Positions 31,693 to 43,724 of a stretch of DNA of 46,825 bases are shown here, piece by piece. The notes beneath the pieces were generated by a model. It ran no database searches. It was not told the DNA's origin and saw nothing but the letters and a program-made list of their open reading frames with translations. The number at the start of each line of letters is the position of its first letter. Within the stretch, counting starts at the first letter, position 1. This DNA is from Asterionellopsis glacialis. Its lineage: Eukaryota > Bacillariophyta > Plagiogrammaphyceae > Rhaphoneidales > Asterionellopsidaceae. Made by a program: the position numbers and the translations under genes. Location: positions 3,779 through 50,603 of the forward strand of contig WKLE02001272.1 of the NCBI GenBank assembly GCA_014885115.2, in the 5' to 3' direction.

Positions 31693-33196
31693 TTTCTTTT
31701 ATTTATATATTTATGGATTACTGTGTATTTTTTGCACGATTTTTCTTCTTTTCAGAAAGGAAAAATAATAATAATGACTCACAAAACAATGAATACTTTG
31801 TCAGAGAGAACTGGAACGATGGTTCCACAAAAAGTCTCTGTTGAAAGGCTTCAAGCAATCACGCCAACCGTTGGCACCGATCGATTGTGTTTGAACTAGA
31901 CACACAGCTGTAGAGTAATGTTATATGAATCTCGCAATGACCACAACATGGGAATGACGCTTTGGAATCTTTGTTAGGTTACATGTAATTTGTATATGAA
32001 AAATATTAAGACATTGTGATTCATAAAAATATCGATATATTTTAATAATTACTTCTAATTGAGCCACAGATAAATATTGCATAAACCTAGATATTCAGGG
32101 GAGATCTGCTATCCGGTGTTTATCCCAGAGAGTGTCTTGCCAGAAATCTTCGGGGGAATTCTCAACGCCCAGAGGTTTGTGGGTCGTGCGGAGAGTACAC
32201 TTTCAATCAGATGGACACATTGGAAAAAATTATGTCATGATGAGGAGTTCAGAGATTTCGTATGCCAGAGAGAGGGTTGCACAGCTTCTTAGCACTAATA
32301 CTGACGTACAGATATCCTACATCCGTTAAGTAGTAGCAACTTTTTTATGAAGATATTCAGTTTTTGAGTCAGTGACTATCGTTTTAACTGCTACTTCTAT
32401 CGATTTAAAATGCTCCTTTATCGTAATCGAAAAAGAGAAGGACTCAATATATATGTAAGTATTTTTCCATTCTCATCGAAGAAATACTGTTGTATTATTA
32501 TAAGGCCCAATTAAATATTTGAGCGTCGAATCCCAATTAAATAATGACAAACGTTTGTAGGGTATTATCAGGAAAGAGTGCACGCACACATGTGGCCATT
32601 TCGTCGGGCATATCGAAATCGACACGTTCTACCTCGGTCAGAATATTGTTTCAGTCTTCGAAATCTCCGAAATCTGAAATTATCTAGCTTTTTTCAGCAT
32701 TATTATTCTGCTCGCCTTCCAACACTTTCGTAGACTATCCTAGTAAAAGGATCTCAGAAAACCTACTCGAAGCAGGTTTTACAGGCAGGACGTCTCTTGG
32801 CAACCTTACACGGGTTGTATCTTTGTCTGCACGGTAAGCCCATCCTATGCACTAGGAGAGAAGACCTCTAGAGCGCAGGGAGAGCCAGGAACGAGAGAGG
32901 CTATTGCACGCGCCCTATTCGGGATTGGCACAAAGGCCTATCTTACTCTGGTGTTCATAGTGTAGAGTGTTTGACATCATAATATCTCCGAGAGCCTGTC
33001 AAGTGAAAGAACGTCTCTTCCAAAGAGACCGTTGCGCAAACAAAAGTTGCGATCGTCAGATAGTTAGGAAGTTGCGACATCTAACAATAGGTAGAGTCGT
33101 TGTAGATTTTAGAAGACTTGCTGCTTTTGCTCTACATGAGACGCTTGTGATTACAATCAAACCCATTATCAACGGCAGTAGAATTTTTTTAAAAAA
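31693..33196. promoter_or_regulatory. Divergent intergenic region
   Basis: These 1504 bases separate the PTEN-like gene (minus) from the receptor gene (plus). A 71-codon frame at 32077-32292 (starting in non-ATG context) is the only notable open stretch and could be a remnant. A missing first exon of the receptor could also lie here, but I could not identify one. Confidence 0.4.
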
Positions 33197-36100
33197 ATGG
33201 ACACCTTACCATGGAATACTAATCTTTTAAATCAGCGTCAACAACAAGGAAGACAAAGACGACGAAAAAGATACCTAGAACAAGAACAAAACAGCAATGA
33301 CGACGAACATGATAACAAGGCATACAAAATTTGCAGTGTCCTTGGTGGATTAGATGTGACAAGATTTGCATCCTTAAATACCCGACATTTCTTTGAGGGT
33401 GCTATTGAAGATGTTGAATTAATTCGTGAATTTGTAACAGAGGCCCTATCGACAACCACAAATCAAAATATTGTCGACAAAAGTAATTCTAATTATCAAA
33501 CTATAGATCAAATCATCCATACATTGGATTGGAAGGCACGTGGATTGCCCGAGGGTACAACAACTATACAAGCTGGATTAGGGATTGTCGATGATCGGAT
33601 TGATCGACGAGTTGATAGATATATTGGTACACACGGCAAACCATTGGTGGGTGATAAAACAACAGATTTGATGATTGTGAACACAGTATCATTACTTTTT
33701 CCATGGCTCATAGATCGTAAATCAAATGAAGCATTTTGGTGGGTAGATCATCAAAATGGACGCAGTGAGGGATCCACCAAGGAACCATTCTTATTTGATT
33801 CACTTTATAGTGCGGCATGGATAGGAACATATGGTGAGGCGTGGACATACTATCCACCATTTCAAGCTCTAATGGGACATCCATTTGGTCTCGGAGATGT
33901 TATTGGTGATAATATTGACTCCCACGAGTATCCGTTTGTGGTATCAAACTTGCCAGAAAATAATCCTGATCGGACTGCCTTCTTTAGGAATCCTTATCCT
34001 GATGTAGCTCAAACAGGTCTTTCGCTGATCACAGCATTGGCACCCGTATATTTCACAGGAAAAATTGGAAACTATACCTACAATGATACCTACATTGCAT
34101 CGACAGGGGTGGATATTGCTGTTGCATCAGTATCAACTCTGCTAGATGTATTAGAAGATAATTTGGTACAACAAAGCTTTGGAATTTTGGTCGATACCGA
34201 TTTTAATACGATCGTTATTTCTCAAACGGTGGTAGAAAAGCTTTATCCCAAGCGGACCGGATTTGAAGATTTTCGAATAACATATGATCCTGGAGATGGC
34301 TCGATTAAAGATGATCGACGAAATCAAACATTCTTAGTTTCAGATACAATTTATGGTGATCTAACTGATTTGAACAATACCGACTGGGCCGCATTACGAT
34401 CAGAGGTACGGAAACTCCGTCCTGGGGAACGTGCGTTTTCATTGATCAATTTGACATTTGCAGATGAAACGCAAACTACAGAGTTTTTTGTCATGTATGA
34501 TCGATGGAAGTATGTTGCTGATAAGTGGGTACTGATGACCTTTGCGCCTAAATACAATGTGGAACATGCTATTGATATCGATTTCGTGAACAAAGTTCAT
34601 AATAAAACATCATCGGTTTCCTTGGTGGGTGAATGGGGACATTTGCTCTCAGGAGAAGCACGTCTTGTCAATAAGGGGACACTAGATGTGGCTGTGACTG
34701 TTAAATCGATACCAAGTTGGATTCATCTAACACCCGTTATTGAAGATAGTCAAACACTGCGTGCTGGAGAAATATTACAAATGGATTTCGATGTACTGAC
34801 TGAAGAGCTAGAAGTTGGAACTTCGTCTGTATTGCTTTCCTTTAACATTCAGGATGATGAATATCCAGATTGTTTTTACAACAAGGACGTAAGTCTCCCA
34901 GTCTCAGTAAAGGTCCTGCCTAGAAATTGTGCAGCCATCACAGGTGACAAATTACGACGAGCTGATGTCAATGGTGTATGTATCTGTCGGACCAATTCTG
35001 TAGAATTGAATGGTAGATGCGTGTCATTCTTTGTCCTGTTTCCTATGATTATGATCCCGCTTCTTCTGATAGGCTTCGTATGCGTCTATGTGTATGTAGA
35101 ACGTAAACGACAGCAAGCTGATTCGGTCTGGGCTGTAACGACATCAGAATTGAAATTTGACGATCCTCCTGAAGTTGTAGGTCGGGGTACATTTGGGCTT
35201 GTACTTCTTGCAGAGTATCGGGGTACTCAAGTTGCTGTGAAGCGTGTCATTCCACCTCGCAGTAAAACGAAGAGCGACGAACGTACTAGTAGCACTAGTA
35301 GTAGCTTTCGCACGAGTAATGGCGAACGAGGTTCTGATTTGTTTAATTTTGAAAATTCGCTAACTATAGACGTGAATAACGATCAAGCAAATGGTGAAGA
35401 CAGACTTCAAAGCTGGGTAACGTGTACAATGAGCTCTATGAATTCGTCGATCAACAAGAGTCTACAATTCTCACAAAACGATAAGTGGTCGCTATGGAAG
35501 AATCATTTTGGCAATCATGCTCTATATTCGAGTCTTAAGCAGGAGTTTTTGAATGAAATGCGTCAACTTTCGAAACTTCGACACCCTTGCATCACTACGG
35601 TCATGGGTGCCGTGGTTTCAAAGTGGGAAGAACCTCTCCTTGTTATGGAATATATGGTAAGTGTGTGTGATTGCTGTTGATGTGACTTTCGTGTATTCCG
35701 ATGCTTGCAAATAACACCAACATGCTTCCAATGCCTTCGAAACCAATCTTCTGCAGGAACTTGGTTCTCTGTATGACCTTTTACACAACGAGACAATGAT
35801 CATGGAAGGGTATTTGGTGCTTCCGATTTTGCGCGATATTGCACAGGGTTTGCGATTTTTACATGCAGCAACTCCACAAGTGATTCATGGTGATCTTAAA
35901 GCTCAAAATGTACTCGTCGATAGCAAATTTCGCGCTAAGGTAGCTGATTTCGGACTTTCACAGAAAAAGCAAGTAGGTGTCACAGGTACTCCGCTATGGT
36001 AAGTTTATTAAGGGATGCTTACTGATCGCACTGCATATATCATGTTACATTTCTTTGCTAACAAAAAGATAACTATATTTTTTGTCATCGTCTAACAATT

Positions 36101-37257
36101 CTCTTCAGGATGGCCCCTGAGTTGTTGCGTCGGGAGAGTGAAAACACAGCCATGTCGGACGTGTATTCTTTCGGTATAATCCTTTATGAAGTTTATTCCC
36201 GAAAAGTTCCATACGAAGGGGAAGATTTTAAGACAGTACTTCGGGAAATTTGCGATCCAAAGATAAACAAACGACCACCTGTTCCCGACTCGATGCCCCG
36301 AGAAGTAGCATCTCTTATGTCTGATGCTTTATTGGCTGATCAATACAAGAGACCAACATTCAACACATTGGACTCTCGTCTCAAGGCATTTGATGTTAAG
36401 AATGTCGAACCTGGTAAAATGCACCTATCAATGCAAGCACGAAAGGCAGTAAGTCAAGTCGATCTTAATGAAAAATTGCTTCTAGAAATTTTTCCCAAGC
36501 ACATCGCAGAAGCTTTGAAAAATGGACGGAAAGTTGAACCAGAGTAAGTCTAATTTTTCCATCGGGTACTCTTTTACGTATTGTTATATAAATGTATATC
36601 TCATCTTTTTTACATTTTCAAATCTTCCTATTCCATAGGCATTTCGATGTTGTCACCATCTTCTTTTCTGATATTGTTGGATTCACCACTATATCAGAAT
36701 CTCTAAGTCCAAGCAAAGTTTCAGACATGCTTGACCGTCTCTACATGAAGTTCGATGCGTTATCCCATAAACATGGTGTTTTTAAGGTCGAGACTATTGG
36801 AGATGCATGGATGGGTGTGACGAATTTGACCGAGCAGCAACCAGATCATACCAAACGCATTGCATTATTCTCTATAGATGCTGTCCGTGAAGCTAATGAA
36901 ACATTGATAGACGCCAAAGACCCAGCGAGTGGATTTGTACAGATTCGAGTTGGATTTCATTCCGGACCAGTGCTTGCCAATGTTGTAGGCTCTCGAAACC
37001 CAAAATACACCATTATTGGCGACACAGTCAATACATCATCGCGAATGGAGAGCAACTCCTTACCAGGACGTATACAATGTTCGGATGCGGCTGCAAAACT
37101 TTTAGCAAGTCAAGGCCCAGACATAAAAATGGCTCACAGGGGGAAAATCAATATCAAAGGAAAGGGCGAAATGGATACATACTGGGTGAATGAACGGGAC
37201 TACAGAAGACAGTCATTTGATACTGAGGCCACCCCCTTACTAAGAATTACAGTGTAG
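33197..37257 (+). CDS. Receptor with Cache-like sensor, protein kinase and class III guanylate-type cyclase
   Basis: Exons 33197-35656, 35757-35998, 36109-36543 and 36639-37257 (phases 0, 2, 2) give 1251 residues. Residues ~60-590 are a Cache-type sensor (YIASTGVDIAVASVSTLL) and a beta-rich module; one membrane helix lies at ~609-635. The kinase has GRGTFG (~662), Lys 682, alpha-C Glu 787, HGDLKAQN (Asp 866), DFG Asp 884 and APE, so all catalytic residues are present. About 85 extra Ser/Asn-rich residues separate Lys 682 from the alpha-C helix. A linker (LLEIFPKHIAEALKNG, VEPEHFDVVTIFFSDIVGF) leads to the cyclase with metal Asp 1057 and 1101. The guanine-type Glu 1097 is kept, but the partner Cys is Thr 1170. 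No signal peptide is visible at this start. It probably senses an external cue and makes cGMP. Confidence 0.85.
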
Positions 37258-38374
37258 AACGATGAGCTTCGCTTGTTAGAACTTAAGCTAGGTTTACGTC
37301 ACATTCAGGCTACCTAGTGAGTTTTCGCCTATGCGGCACTCTTTCTATTTAATTTCTACAACTGCACACGGTCATTGAATAGTCTTACAGTACAAAACAA
37401 TTGTAACCCAATGAACTTGAAGCCAAGATAGCATAAAAATCAAGAGTTCTCAGCTCAGCATTCTGGCGATCAATTTCAAGAACCAACATGTGAATTGAAA
37501 GATTTCTGTTCCTTGTTCAGGTCGACAACTGTGTTTTTAGCCAATATTTGAGTAGTATCCTCACACTATCTATCCCTGCATTTTCCAAATCAATTCGTTC
37601 TACGGTTGTGTCCTTCGAATTCTTATCACGCATGGTTAGAATTGCTGTGACACGTCACATTTTGAGAAGAATCCCTAATTTGCAGCGCATGTTTTGAAAT
37701 CGGAATGACAAAATTATACAAGACAAATAAATAATAACTACCATACCAATTATCAGTCTATCTTTTTGTCCAAGGTACGCCTTTATTTATTTGTTGCTAA
37801 AGTTATTTCGAGCAACTGCTATAGTCTCCGTTCATCTCAACATATAGTATTTTTTATTGATACTACTTATGGTGGGCCATCGTAGTCCTGACACATTCAA
37901 ACAGAGATTAAGTGTAATCGGCCCGAAACACATCGTGAAAATTAGGTTATGGAAATCACTTAGTGGAAATTCTAAAAGAGACATTTTAACCACATTGGAT
38001 TCAATTTTTTTCCGGCCTTCTTTATTGCGAGTCGTGTAGAAATTAACGGTAAATCCTTAAGGTGAATCCTGGATGAATAGTATAGACATATTCATTGCGT
38101 TATATGCGTATAAATAAGATTTGTACTGAAATTTTTGTGAAATCCCACATGCTGACACGTCTGATCAAATTCAATTTTTCAAATCTAACAATACGGTGTC
38201 ATGAGTCATGACCCTGCAATCAACACCATAGCAGAATATCAACAGTCAACAAGCTACTGACTATATTAATAGACCTTGAGTCTCTTTCTCCAGTGGAACA
38301 TCGTCGAAAATAAACCTATACCTTAGATGTTATTTTGCCGGATAATTTATAGTGCTTGTTTGTAAAAAGGAGCA
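37258..38374. other. Intergenic region
   Basis: This 1117-base AT-rich stretch between two plus-strand genes shows no gene I can support. Confidence 0.4.
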
Positions 38375-38980
38375 ATGAAAAGACGGTTCCTCTGGACAGT
38401 TCCAATGATTTGGCAAAGTGTGAAAATGTCATCCGAGCATTTCGCTGCAGCAGAAAAAAACATCTTCGAAATTGAAGAATGTCCCAATGGTGATTATTGC
38501 GAGAATGGTTCTACTTGTAAAGTGCACCCTGAAAAGGAAAATACGTATTATTGTGATTGCTCGTCCTCCCCCAAAGTTGTAGCAGGTTTGCGATGTGAAT
38601 TTGAAGCAACAACATTTTGCAATCACCATAAGGATGACATAACTAGTGAAAGTGAAGGAATATTTATAACAAAAGATCATCCAATGTCAACAAGACCTTC
38701 TCACTTCTGCACAAACAATGCAGTATGCATTGATATATCAACAGCACCTGCGGAGTATCCAAAGATGGGTTGTCTCTGTTCTCTATATTACGAGGGAGAC
38801 CATTGTGAGTTCAAGATTGGTACAATACCAAATGAGTTGACATACAGAAAACAACAGCAATATTCAACAAATAATCAAAAAGGAAAACCATCTTTCATAG
38901 AAATTCAACAAAATATTGAAGCTGCCGAAGCACTTGTAATGGCATCATTCCGAAAGGGATACTTGCGGAAGGCACTGTGA
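38375..38980 (+). CDS. EGF-like Cys-rich protein
   Basis: A single exon of 201 residues runs from ATG 38375 to TGA at 38978. Two EGF-like units are visible: CPNGDYCENGSTCKV through YYCDCSS to LRCEF, and FCTNNAVCIDI through GCLCSLYYEGDHCEF. Such units are extracellular and disulphide-bonded. The N-terminus (MKRRFLWTVPMIWQSV) is only weakly hydrophobic and the C-terminal 55 residues are polar and basic, with no membrane helix. Secretion is expected from the EGF units but the signal peptide is poor, so the gene may be truncated at one or both ends compared with membrane-anchored relatives. Function unknown. Confidence 0.65.
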   Translation: MKRRFLWTVPMIWQSVKMSSEHFAAAEKNIFEIEECPNGDYCENGSTCKVHPEKENTYYCDCSSSPKVVAGLRCEFEATTFCNHHKDDITSESEGIFITKDHPMSTRPSHFCTNNAVCIDISTAPAEYPKMGCLCSLYYEGDHCEFKIGTIPNELTYRKQQQYSTNNQKGKPSFIEIQQNIEAAEALVMASFRKGYLRKAL

Positions 38981-39201
38981 TTTTACAATTTATAATACAG
39001 AAAGCTATTAACACTATGAATCGAGACTTCTTTCGGGACGGAAGGAAAGGGGGTCGACAATTCATAGGCGATATAATTCATTTGGTTCCAGGCTATTATA
39101 TTCATGGGGGACAAAACCGACTATTCAATCAATTTATCAAAATCAATATTTATACATACATGTAAAGTCAAAAATGAAACACACACACCGTTTATCAATT
39201 G

Positions 39202-41394
39202 CTAATTACTAACATAATTGTTACGTGTCATACATTCTTGACCCTGTTGACTGGGTAAGTTCGTAAAGGTTGACATTGGTGCAGCCCCACATCCTGCTTC
39301 TAGAAACTCCCGTATCATCTTATGGAACATTGAACACCGATTTCCCATTACATCCGTATTCATTAATTGCATTTTCATAGCAACCATAGTTGACAACATA
39401 ATGTCATCAGCTTTTGCGTCTTTACCATGCTTCCTATAAAAGTTGTGGGGGGCACCTGTTCCCTGTGCAACATCGTATTGTGAATTTTGAATGATACGAA
39501 AGAATGATGCTGTTGATGGTTGTTCTTCTTTTGTGAGATTATTGGATTGATACGTAGCTGCCTCTTGAAGCATACTCTTCGATTCACTTGTAATGACAAG
39601 AGTTTCATGGCTTAATAACGTTGGAATACTATGCCTGTTCTCATTATCACTACCGTCACCGCTGCTTTCTCCTTGTTTTGCACCTGTTGTAGGTTGAGAA
39701 GAAGAAAATTCGGTTGCTACATTCATATAATCTTGGAATGTCATACATGTTCCATTCTTTGAACGAAAACATTTGTCGGATGCTCGGATAGCTACGCCTA
39801 GGGACTTGGTAGGGTCGAATGCTGTGGTTGTAGACGATACGTGATTGGCAGCAGTGGTAGTATGAAATAATTTGGACATTATGGTATCCATTTGTTGTTG
39901 AGATTTAAGATTCGGTCGTAAAATGTAAGCCATTGTAGCAATACGAAGTACGTAGCCATCGTCATTATCGCTTAGAATTACCTTCATGGCTAACTCTAAA
40001 CGATTTTGATTCACCATGGTTCCATAAAACGACGACGGCGGCGGCGGCGGTGGTGGTAATGATGATGATGAAGCTGGACTACTGCCTGTTGTTTCATTCT
40101 TCTTTTGTTCATGATGAAACAGAAGTGTCATAATTTTATCATGGAGTTTCGCACGAAATCCCTTTGGTAATATTTCTCTTTTCGTATAAAAAGGTGAAGC
40201 CAAGTAAGGTGGAACAATCAATATTCTTTCATTTTCATATTTGCCGTGAAATTTCCCATTTTTCATGGCATCAGCATATTCTTTTTTTGTCAATTTGGGT
40301 GCAATATTTAATTCTTCTTGTGTTATAACACATGGACTCATGGGCATAAAGAAACATTGATGATCTTGTTTGGTAGTAACATTGGAACCTTCTTCTTCCC
40401 TGGTACAACTTGCCAATGCCCATTTGTAAAATGATTTAGGATAATGGCTTGGTTGGTTTTGAAATAATGTGATACGATCTGTCTGTAATCCCATTAATAC
40501 AGGCGTGATGGCATATAATCGTATTGTCCCACCTAATCCAATTTGATATAAGGATGTTACTAAAAATTTAGCATCAGAACATTCATAATCGAATGGACCA
40601 ATGCTACTTGAATCCTGAATATCAACAATACTAGTAGTGGTGGTAGTAGTAGTATTTAATTGCCGAGTCTGACTATGAATGCCCCCATAATATTGACGTG
40701 ACAATGCTTCTTTCCTTGCTGGACTGTGTTGATGATTATGAATTGTTAAATATAAAAGTCGTATAGCATCATCTTGAGCTACCTGTTGATCCCAGGAAAT
40801 TTCATTATTATCCTCTTGTATATTGGTTGTATTATTATTATGAGGATTGTCATTAACCTTAGATGTGAGTGGTTGTTGTCTTGGATAGGATTGTCCCCAT
40901 GTTACAAATCTAGATTGTTCATGACATATTGTTCTTTTCAAAATTATTTCAGATACTTCCTTTTCGTTCAAGTTACTTATATGAAGAAGACCATCTCTTA
41001 TAGTTTGATACGTTTGTTCGTCGTGCACGTCTTGAACCCCTTCAAAGGATGATGATTCATCAATATTTGATATTCTTGTTCCATTCAACCAATGGAAAGA
41101 ATTGTAAATTTTTTGGGGTGCTATATTGCCGCTATCATGCTTTTGACTAGATAGTAGCGCTATTCTTGCTGTTGATGATGTATTCCAAACAGTATCAGAC
41201 CAAATCCAAAGTAAGCGAATGCCAGTTAAAACACAAATAATAAATACACATGCTTGAAATGAATGCTTTAGAATCATAGTTTGCGTTACTGCTTTTCTTC
41301 TTTTCGTCATGAACAACGAAGCGTCTTCGTCGAGCACTTTATCATCAGAAGTACCACTTGTTCGCCTTTTAGCCCTCATTTGTGTTATATGCAT
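39202..41394 (-). CDS. Type II membrane protein, fucosyltransferase-like glycosyltransferase
   Basis: A single exon of 730 residues runs from ATG 41394 to TAA at 39202. A short basic cytosolic tail precedes one membrane anchor (ACVFIICVLTGIRLLWIW, ~48-65), then a long Asn/Thr-rich stem with many N-x-S/T sites. The C-terminal half has LGVAIRASDKC, then TLVITSESKSMLQEA and ADDIMLSTMVAMKMQ followed by GNRCSMFHKMIREFLEAGCG. This order of basic-x-Asp, Ser/Glu and Ser-rich blocks resembles GT23 / O-fucosyltransferase folds. A proline run (PPPPPPP) at ~450 interrupts the domain. A Golgi enzyme transferring a sugar to glycoproteins is inferred; donor and acceptor are unknown. Confidence 0.6.
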   Translation of the reverse strand: MHITQMRAKRRTSGTSDDKVLDEDASLFMTKRRKAVTQTMILKHSFQACVFIICVLTGIRLLWIWSDTVWNTSSTARIALLSSQKHDSGNIAPQKIYNSFHWLNGTRISNIDESSSFEGVQDVHDEQTYQTIRDGLLHISNLNEKEVSEIILKRTICHEQSRFVTWGQSYPRQQPLTSKVNDNPHNNNTTNIQEDNNEISWDQQVAQDDAIRLLYLTIHNHQHSPARKEALSRQYYGGIHSQTRQLNTTTTTTTSIVDIQDSSSIGPFDYECSDAKFLVTSLYQIGLGGTIRLYAITPVLMGLQTDRITLFQNQPSHYPKSFYKWALASCTREEEGSNVTTKQDHQCFFMPMSPCVITQEELNIAPKLTKKEYADAMKNGKFHGKYENERILIVPPYLASPFYTKREILPKGFRAKLHDKIMTLLFHHEQKKNETTGSSPASSSSLPPPPPPPSSFYGTMVNQNRLELAMKVILSDNDDGYVLRIATMAYILRPNLKSQQQMDTIMSKLFHTTTAANHVSSTTTAFDPTKSLGVAIRASDKCFRSKNGTCMTFQDYMNVATEFSSSQPTTGAKQGESSGDGSDNENRHSIPTLLSHETLVITSESKSMLQEAATYQSNNLTKEEQPSTASFFRIIQNSQYDVAQGTGAPHNFYRKHGKDAKADDIMLSTMVAMKMQLMNTDVMGNRCSMFHKMIREFLEAGCGAAPMSTFTNLPSQQGQECMTRNNYVSN

Positions 41395-42116
41395 GTTGGA
41401 AACATTGGGGGTGATGATGTGAAGGTACTGGTCGATGCTTTTGCAATAAAAACTTTTTGAAATTTACAAACAGAATGGAAATTTAACCCCCTCCGACACT
41501 TCCCTAGGATCTAAAAATAATAAATTTCTTTTGGGAGTGGCTGTGTCAATATTACCTCAAGATACAGCGTAAACTAAAAATTTATAATCGGGTCATATTC
41601 TGACAAACATACAGTTCATATCTGTCCAGGGTGTCTTGACTACGGGTTCCGGTCTAACCATGGATCGGTATTTGTAGTACCAGGTATTCATACTATGTAC
41701 GATACAAAGGGTGGACATTCCGATTACAATTCTTGGACACATGCCAGTTAACCAAATCGATTTACTTAAGTGGTGTCTTCTGACTCACGAAACTTATGCC
41801 GGCATTATGGCTCCTTTTTGGGTCACACTTCTTCGAAACCACTGGAAAAAGACTCCACCAAAGACTTCATTTCATCGAAAGTAGCCGTACAAATTCACGT
41901 CGGGTCTTTCTGATCTTGTAGGTAAGGTATTGGTTGTGCTGCGTGTTTCATAGTTCGTTGCTGTTGACCGAAGCAATAAAGAATATTTCTGTCTAAGCAT
42001 CTTCCTCTCTTGTGATCAAACTGTGGTTCGGGTCACAAGGAAGTTACAAGGAGAAGAAAAGCGAGAGAGAAAGTAAGAAAGAGTGCAAAAGAGGGCAAAG
42101 GAATCCTAGAGCAAAG
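41395..42116. promoter_or_regulatory. Divergent intergenic region
   Basis: Holds the 5' flanks of the glycosyltransferase-like gene (minus) and the secreted LTD-like gene (plus). GTACCAGGTA at 41678 matches the inverted-repeat motif seen at 11017-11115. A purine-rich stretch (42051-42116) directly precedes the plus-strand start. Confidence 0.45.
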
Positions 42117-43724
42117 ATGGACCTTACAAGTTACGAAAGAAGTAAAACCATAAAGAGCAAAAGCATGAGTCTGAAAATGAAAAGACTCGTTCCTTTAGCT
42201 TTGATGGCGATTGTTGCTGGCAATTTCTTCATGGAAAACCAAGAAGCCAGCGTGGCACGCATGGCAGAAGAGGACATGATCGGCCGTGCTCTTCAATTTG
42301 CTTCGAACCCCATGGACTTTTACGAATTGGTAGGTGATGGAAGGTGCTTGGATGCCTCCAGCAATGGGTACGATTGGCAATACATTGATAAAAACACTTA
42401 TACCGTTGAGGAATGTGCGAAACAATGTGCACGTCGCTTATTGATGGAAGAACACGTTGGAATGATGTATGATGACACTAATGCCAAATGTTACTGCCTC
42501 TGGGACAACGATGAAATGCCTGAACGTTTTGCAAACAAGGGTGATTTAACTTTGATAGGTTCAGGTCCCATCGTTAGTGCTGCTGTGGTCAATGCAACTT
42601 CCGATACCACTTTGGATTGTTTCAAGAAAAAGACTTCAGCCATGGCACCAGCTGTTGACAGTTATAAACTCCTTTCAGAATGTTCATCTGAGGATGAGTC
42701 TGTCAACATTGATGTAACCTCATGGACTGGTGTTACCTCAGTGGAAGGATGTGCTTCCAAATGTTTAAGATTCAGCTTGTACAGTTTTCATCTTGGATTT
42801 GAATATGATCCTAATGTTTTGACATGTGATTGTCAATTCCTCGAAGGTGAAGCACCTCATATTCGTGTATTGCCCAAATCATCGGAGCGTAAAACACGTG
42901 TCAAAAAGAAGGACATGCGTGCTGCCCGTAAAGCCGGGAACAAAAAAGCAACTGAACTACCCTCCACTTGTATGAGTAAGAAGGGATACGAGGTAAGTTC
43001 AGTTTTTTTCGTACAATGACCCGCAACAGCACATCTGTATTGAAATGTATCGTATGATCGGTGTAACAATCTTACTTACGAACTCTTTTCCATCCAATCC
43101 TAAATCTGAAAGGAGCCTGATCCTTCCTTGCGTATTGATCCAGCTACATTAGCTGAAGATAGAAAACAGATATGGATCAACGAAATTCATTACCGTAATC
43201 AAGGACCTGATACACCTTACATTGAAGTTATTGGACCATATGGTATGGATCCTAATGGCTTCAAGGTCATTTTCTATCAAGCACGTAATGGACGTCAATT
43301 CAGTGACTCCTATGATTTGAGTGATGATGGTATTTTGACAAATATGCACTATAACAATGGTTGGGGATTTCATGTTATTGATATCCCACCTCACAAAATT
43401 AGGAAAGGTAAAATGGGCGGTGATGGCGTTGCCCTGGTGTATGAGGATACAGAATGTGTGCAATTCTTTTCCTACACACATACTGGATTAAACCATACCT
43501 TCAAGGCTGCTTCTGGACCATGCGAAAATGTTGTGAGTACACCAATGGGTGTGTTGGAAGGACGGCTCACTCCTGAATATCAATCCTTACAACTTGTAGG
43601 TGGCCCAGGTGGTGCCTATGAAGAGTTCGAGTGGATGGGACCACTCAATGCCACCAAGGGTTCTGTCAATGTTGGACAAACCTTAACTCCCACTGACCCT
43701 GTCCTACCGGCACCAGCCTACTAG
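42117..43724 (+). CDS. Secreted protein with two Cys-rich modules and a lamin-tail-like domain
   Basis: Exons 42117-42992 and 43113-43724 join in phase 0 (GTAAGT...GAAAG) into 495 residues. ATG 42117 is the first in frame, but ATG 42165 or 42177 would give a more classical signal peptide (MKRLVPLALMAIVAGNFF). Two Cys-rich modules follow: CLDASSNGYDW to CYCLWDN and CSSEDESVN to CDCQFLEGE, WSC/PAN-like in spacing. A basic linker (KTRVKKKDMRAARKAGNKK) precedes the second exon. That exon carries WINEIHYRNQGPD, IEVIGPYGMDPNGFKV, a GDGVALV block and SVNVGQT, the layout of an LTD (lamin tail) domain as found in secreted bacterial and algal proteins. Likely extracellular, possibly cell-wall associated; no enzyme motif is seen. 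Confidence 0.75.

Noticed and set aside
32077..32292. A 71-codon frame with CYPVFIPESVLPEIFGG, considered as a small gene or element remnant
   Set aside because: No good start context, splice sites or recognisable domain; kept only as a remark on the intergenic region.
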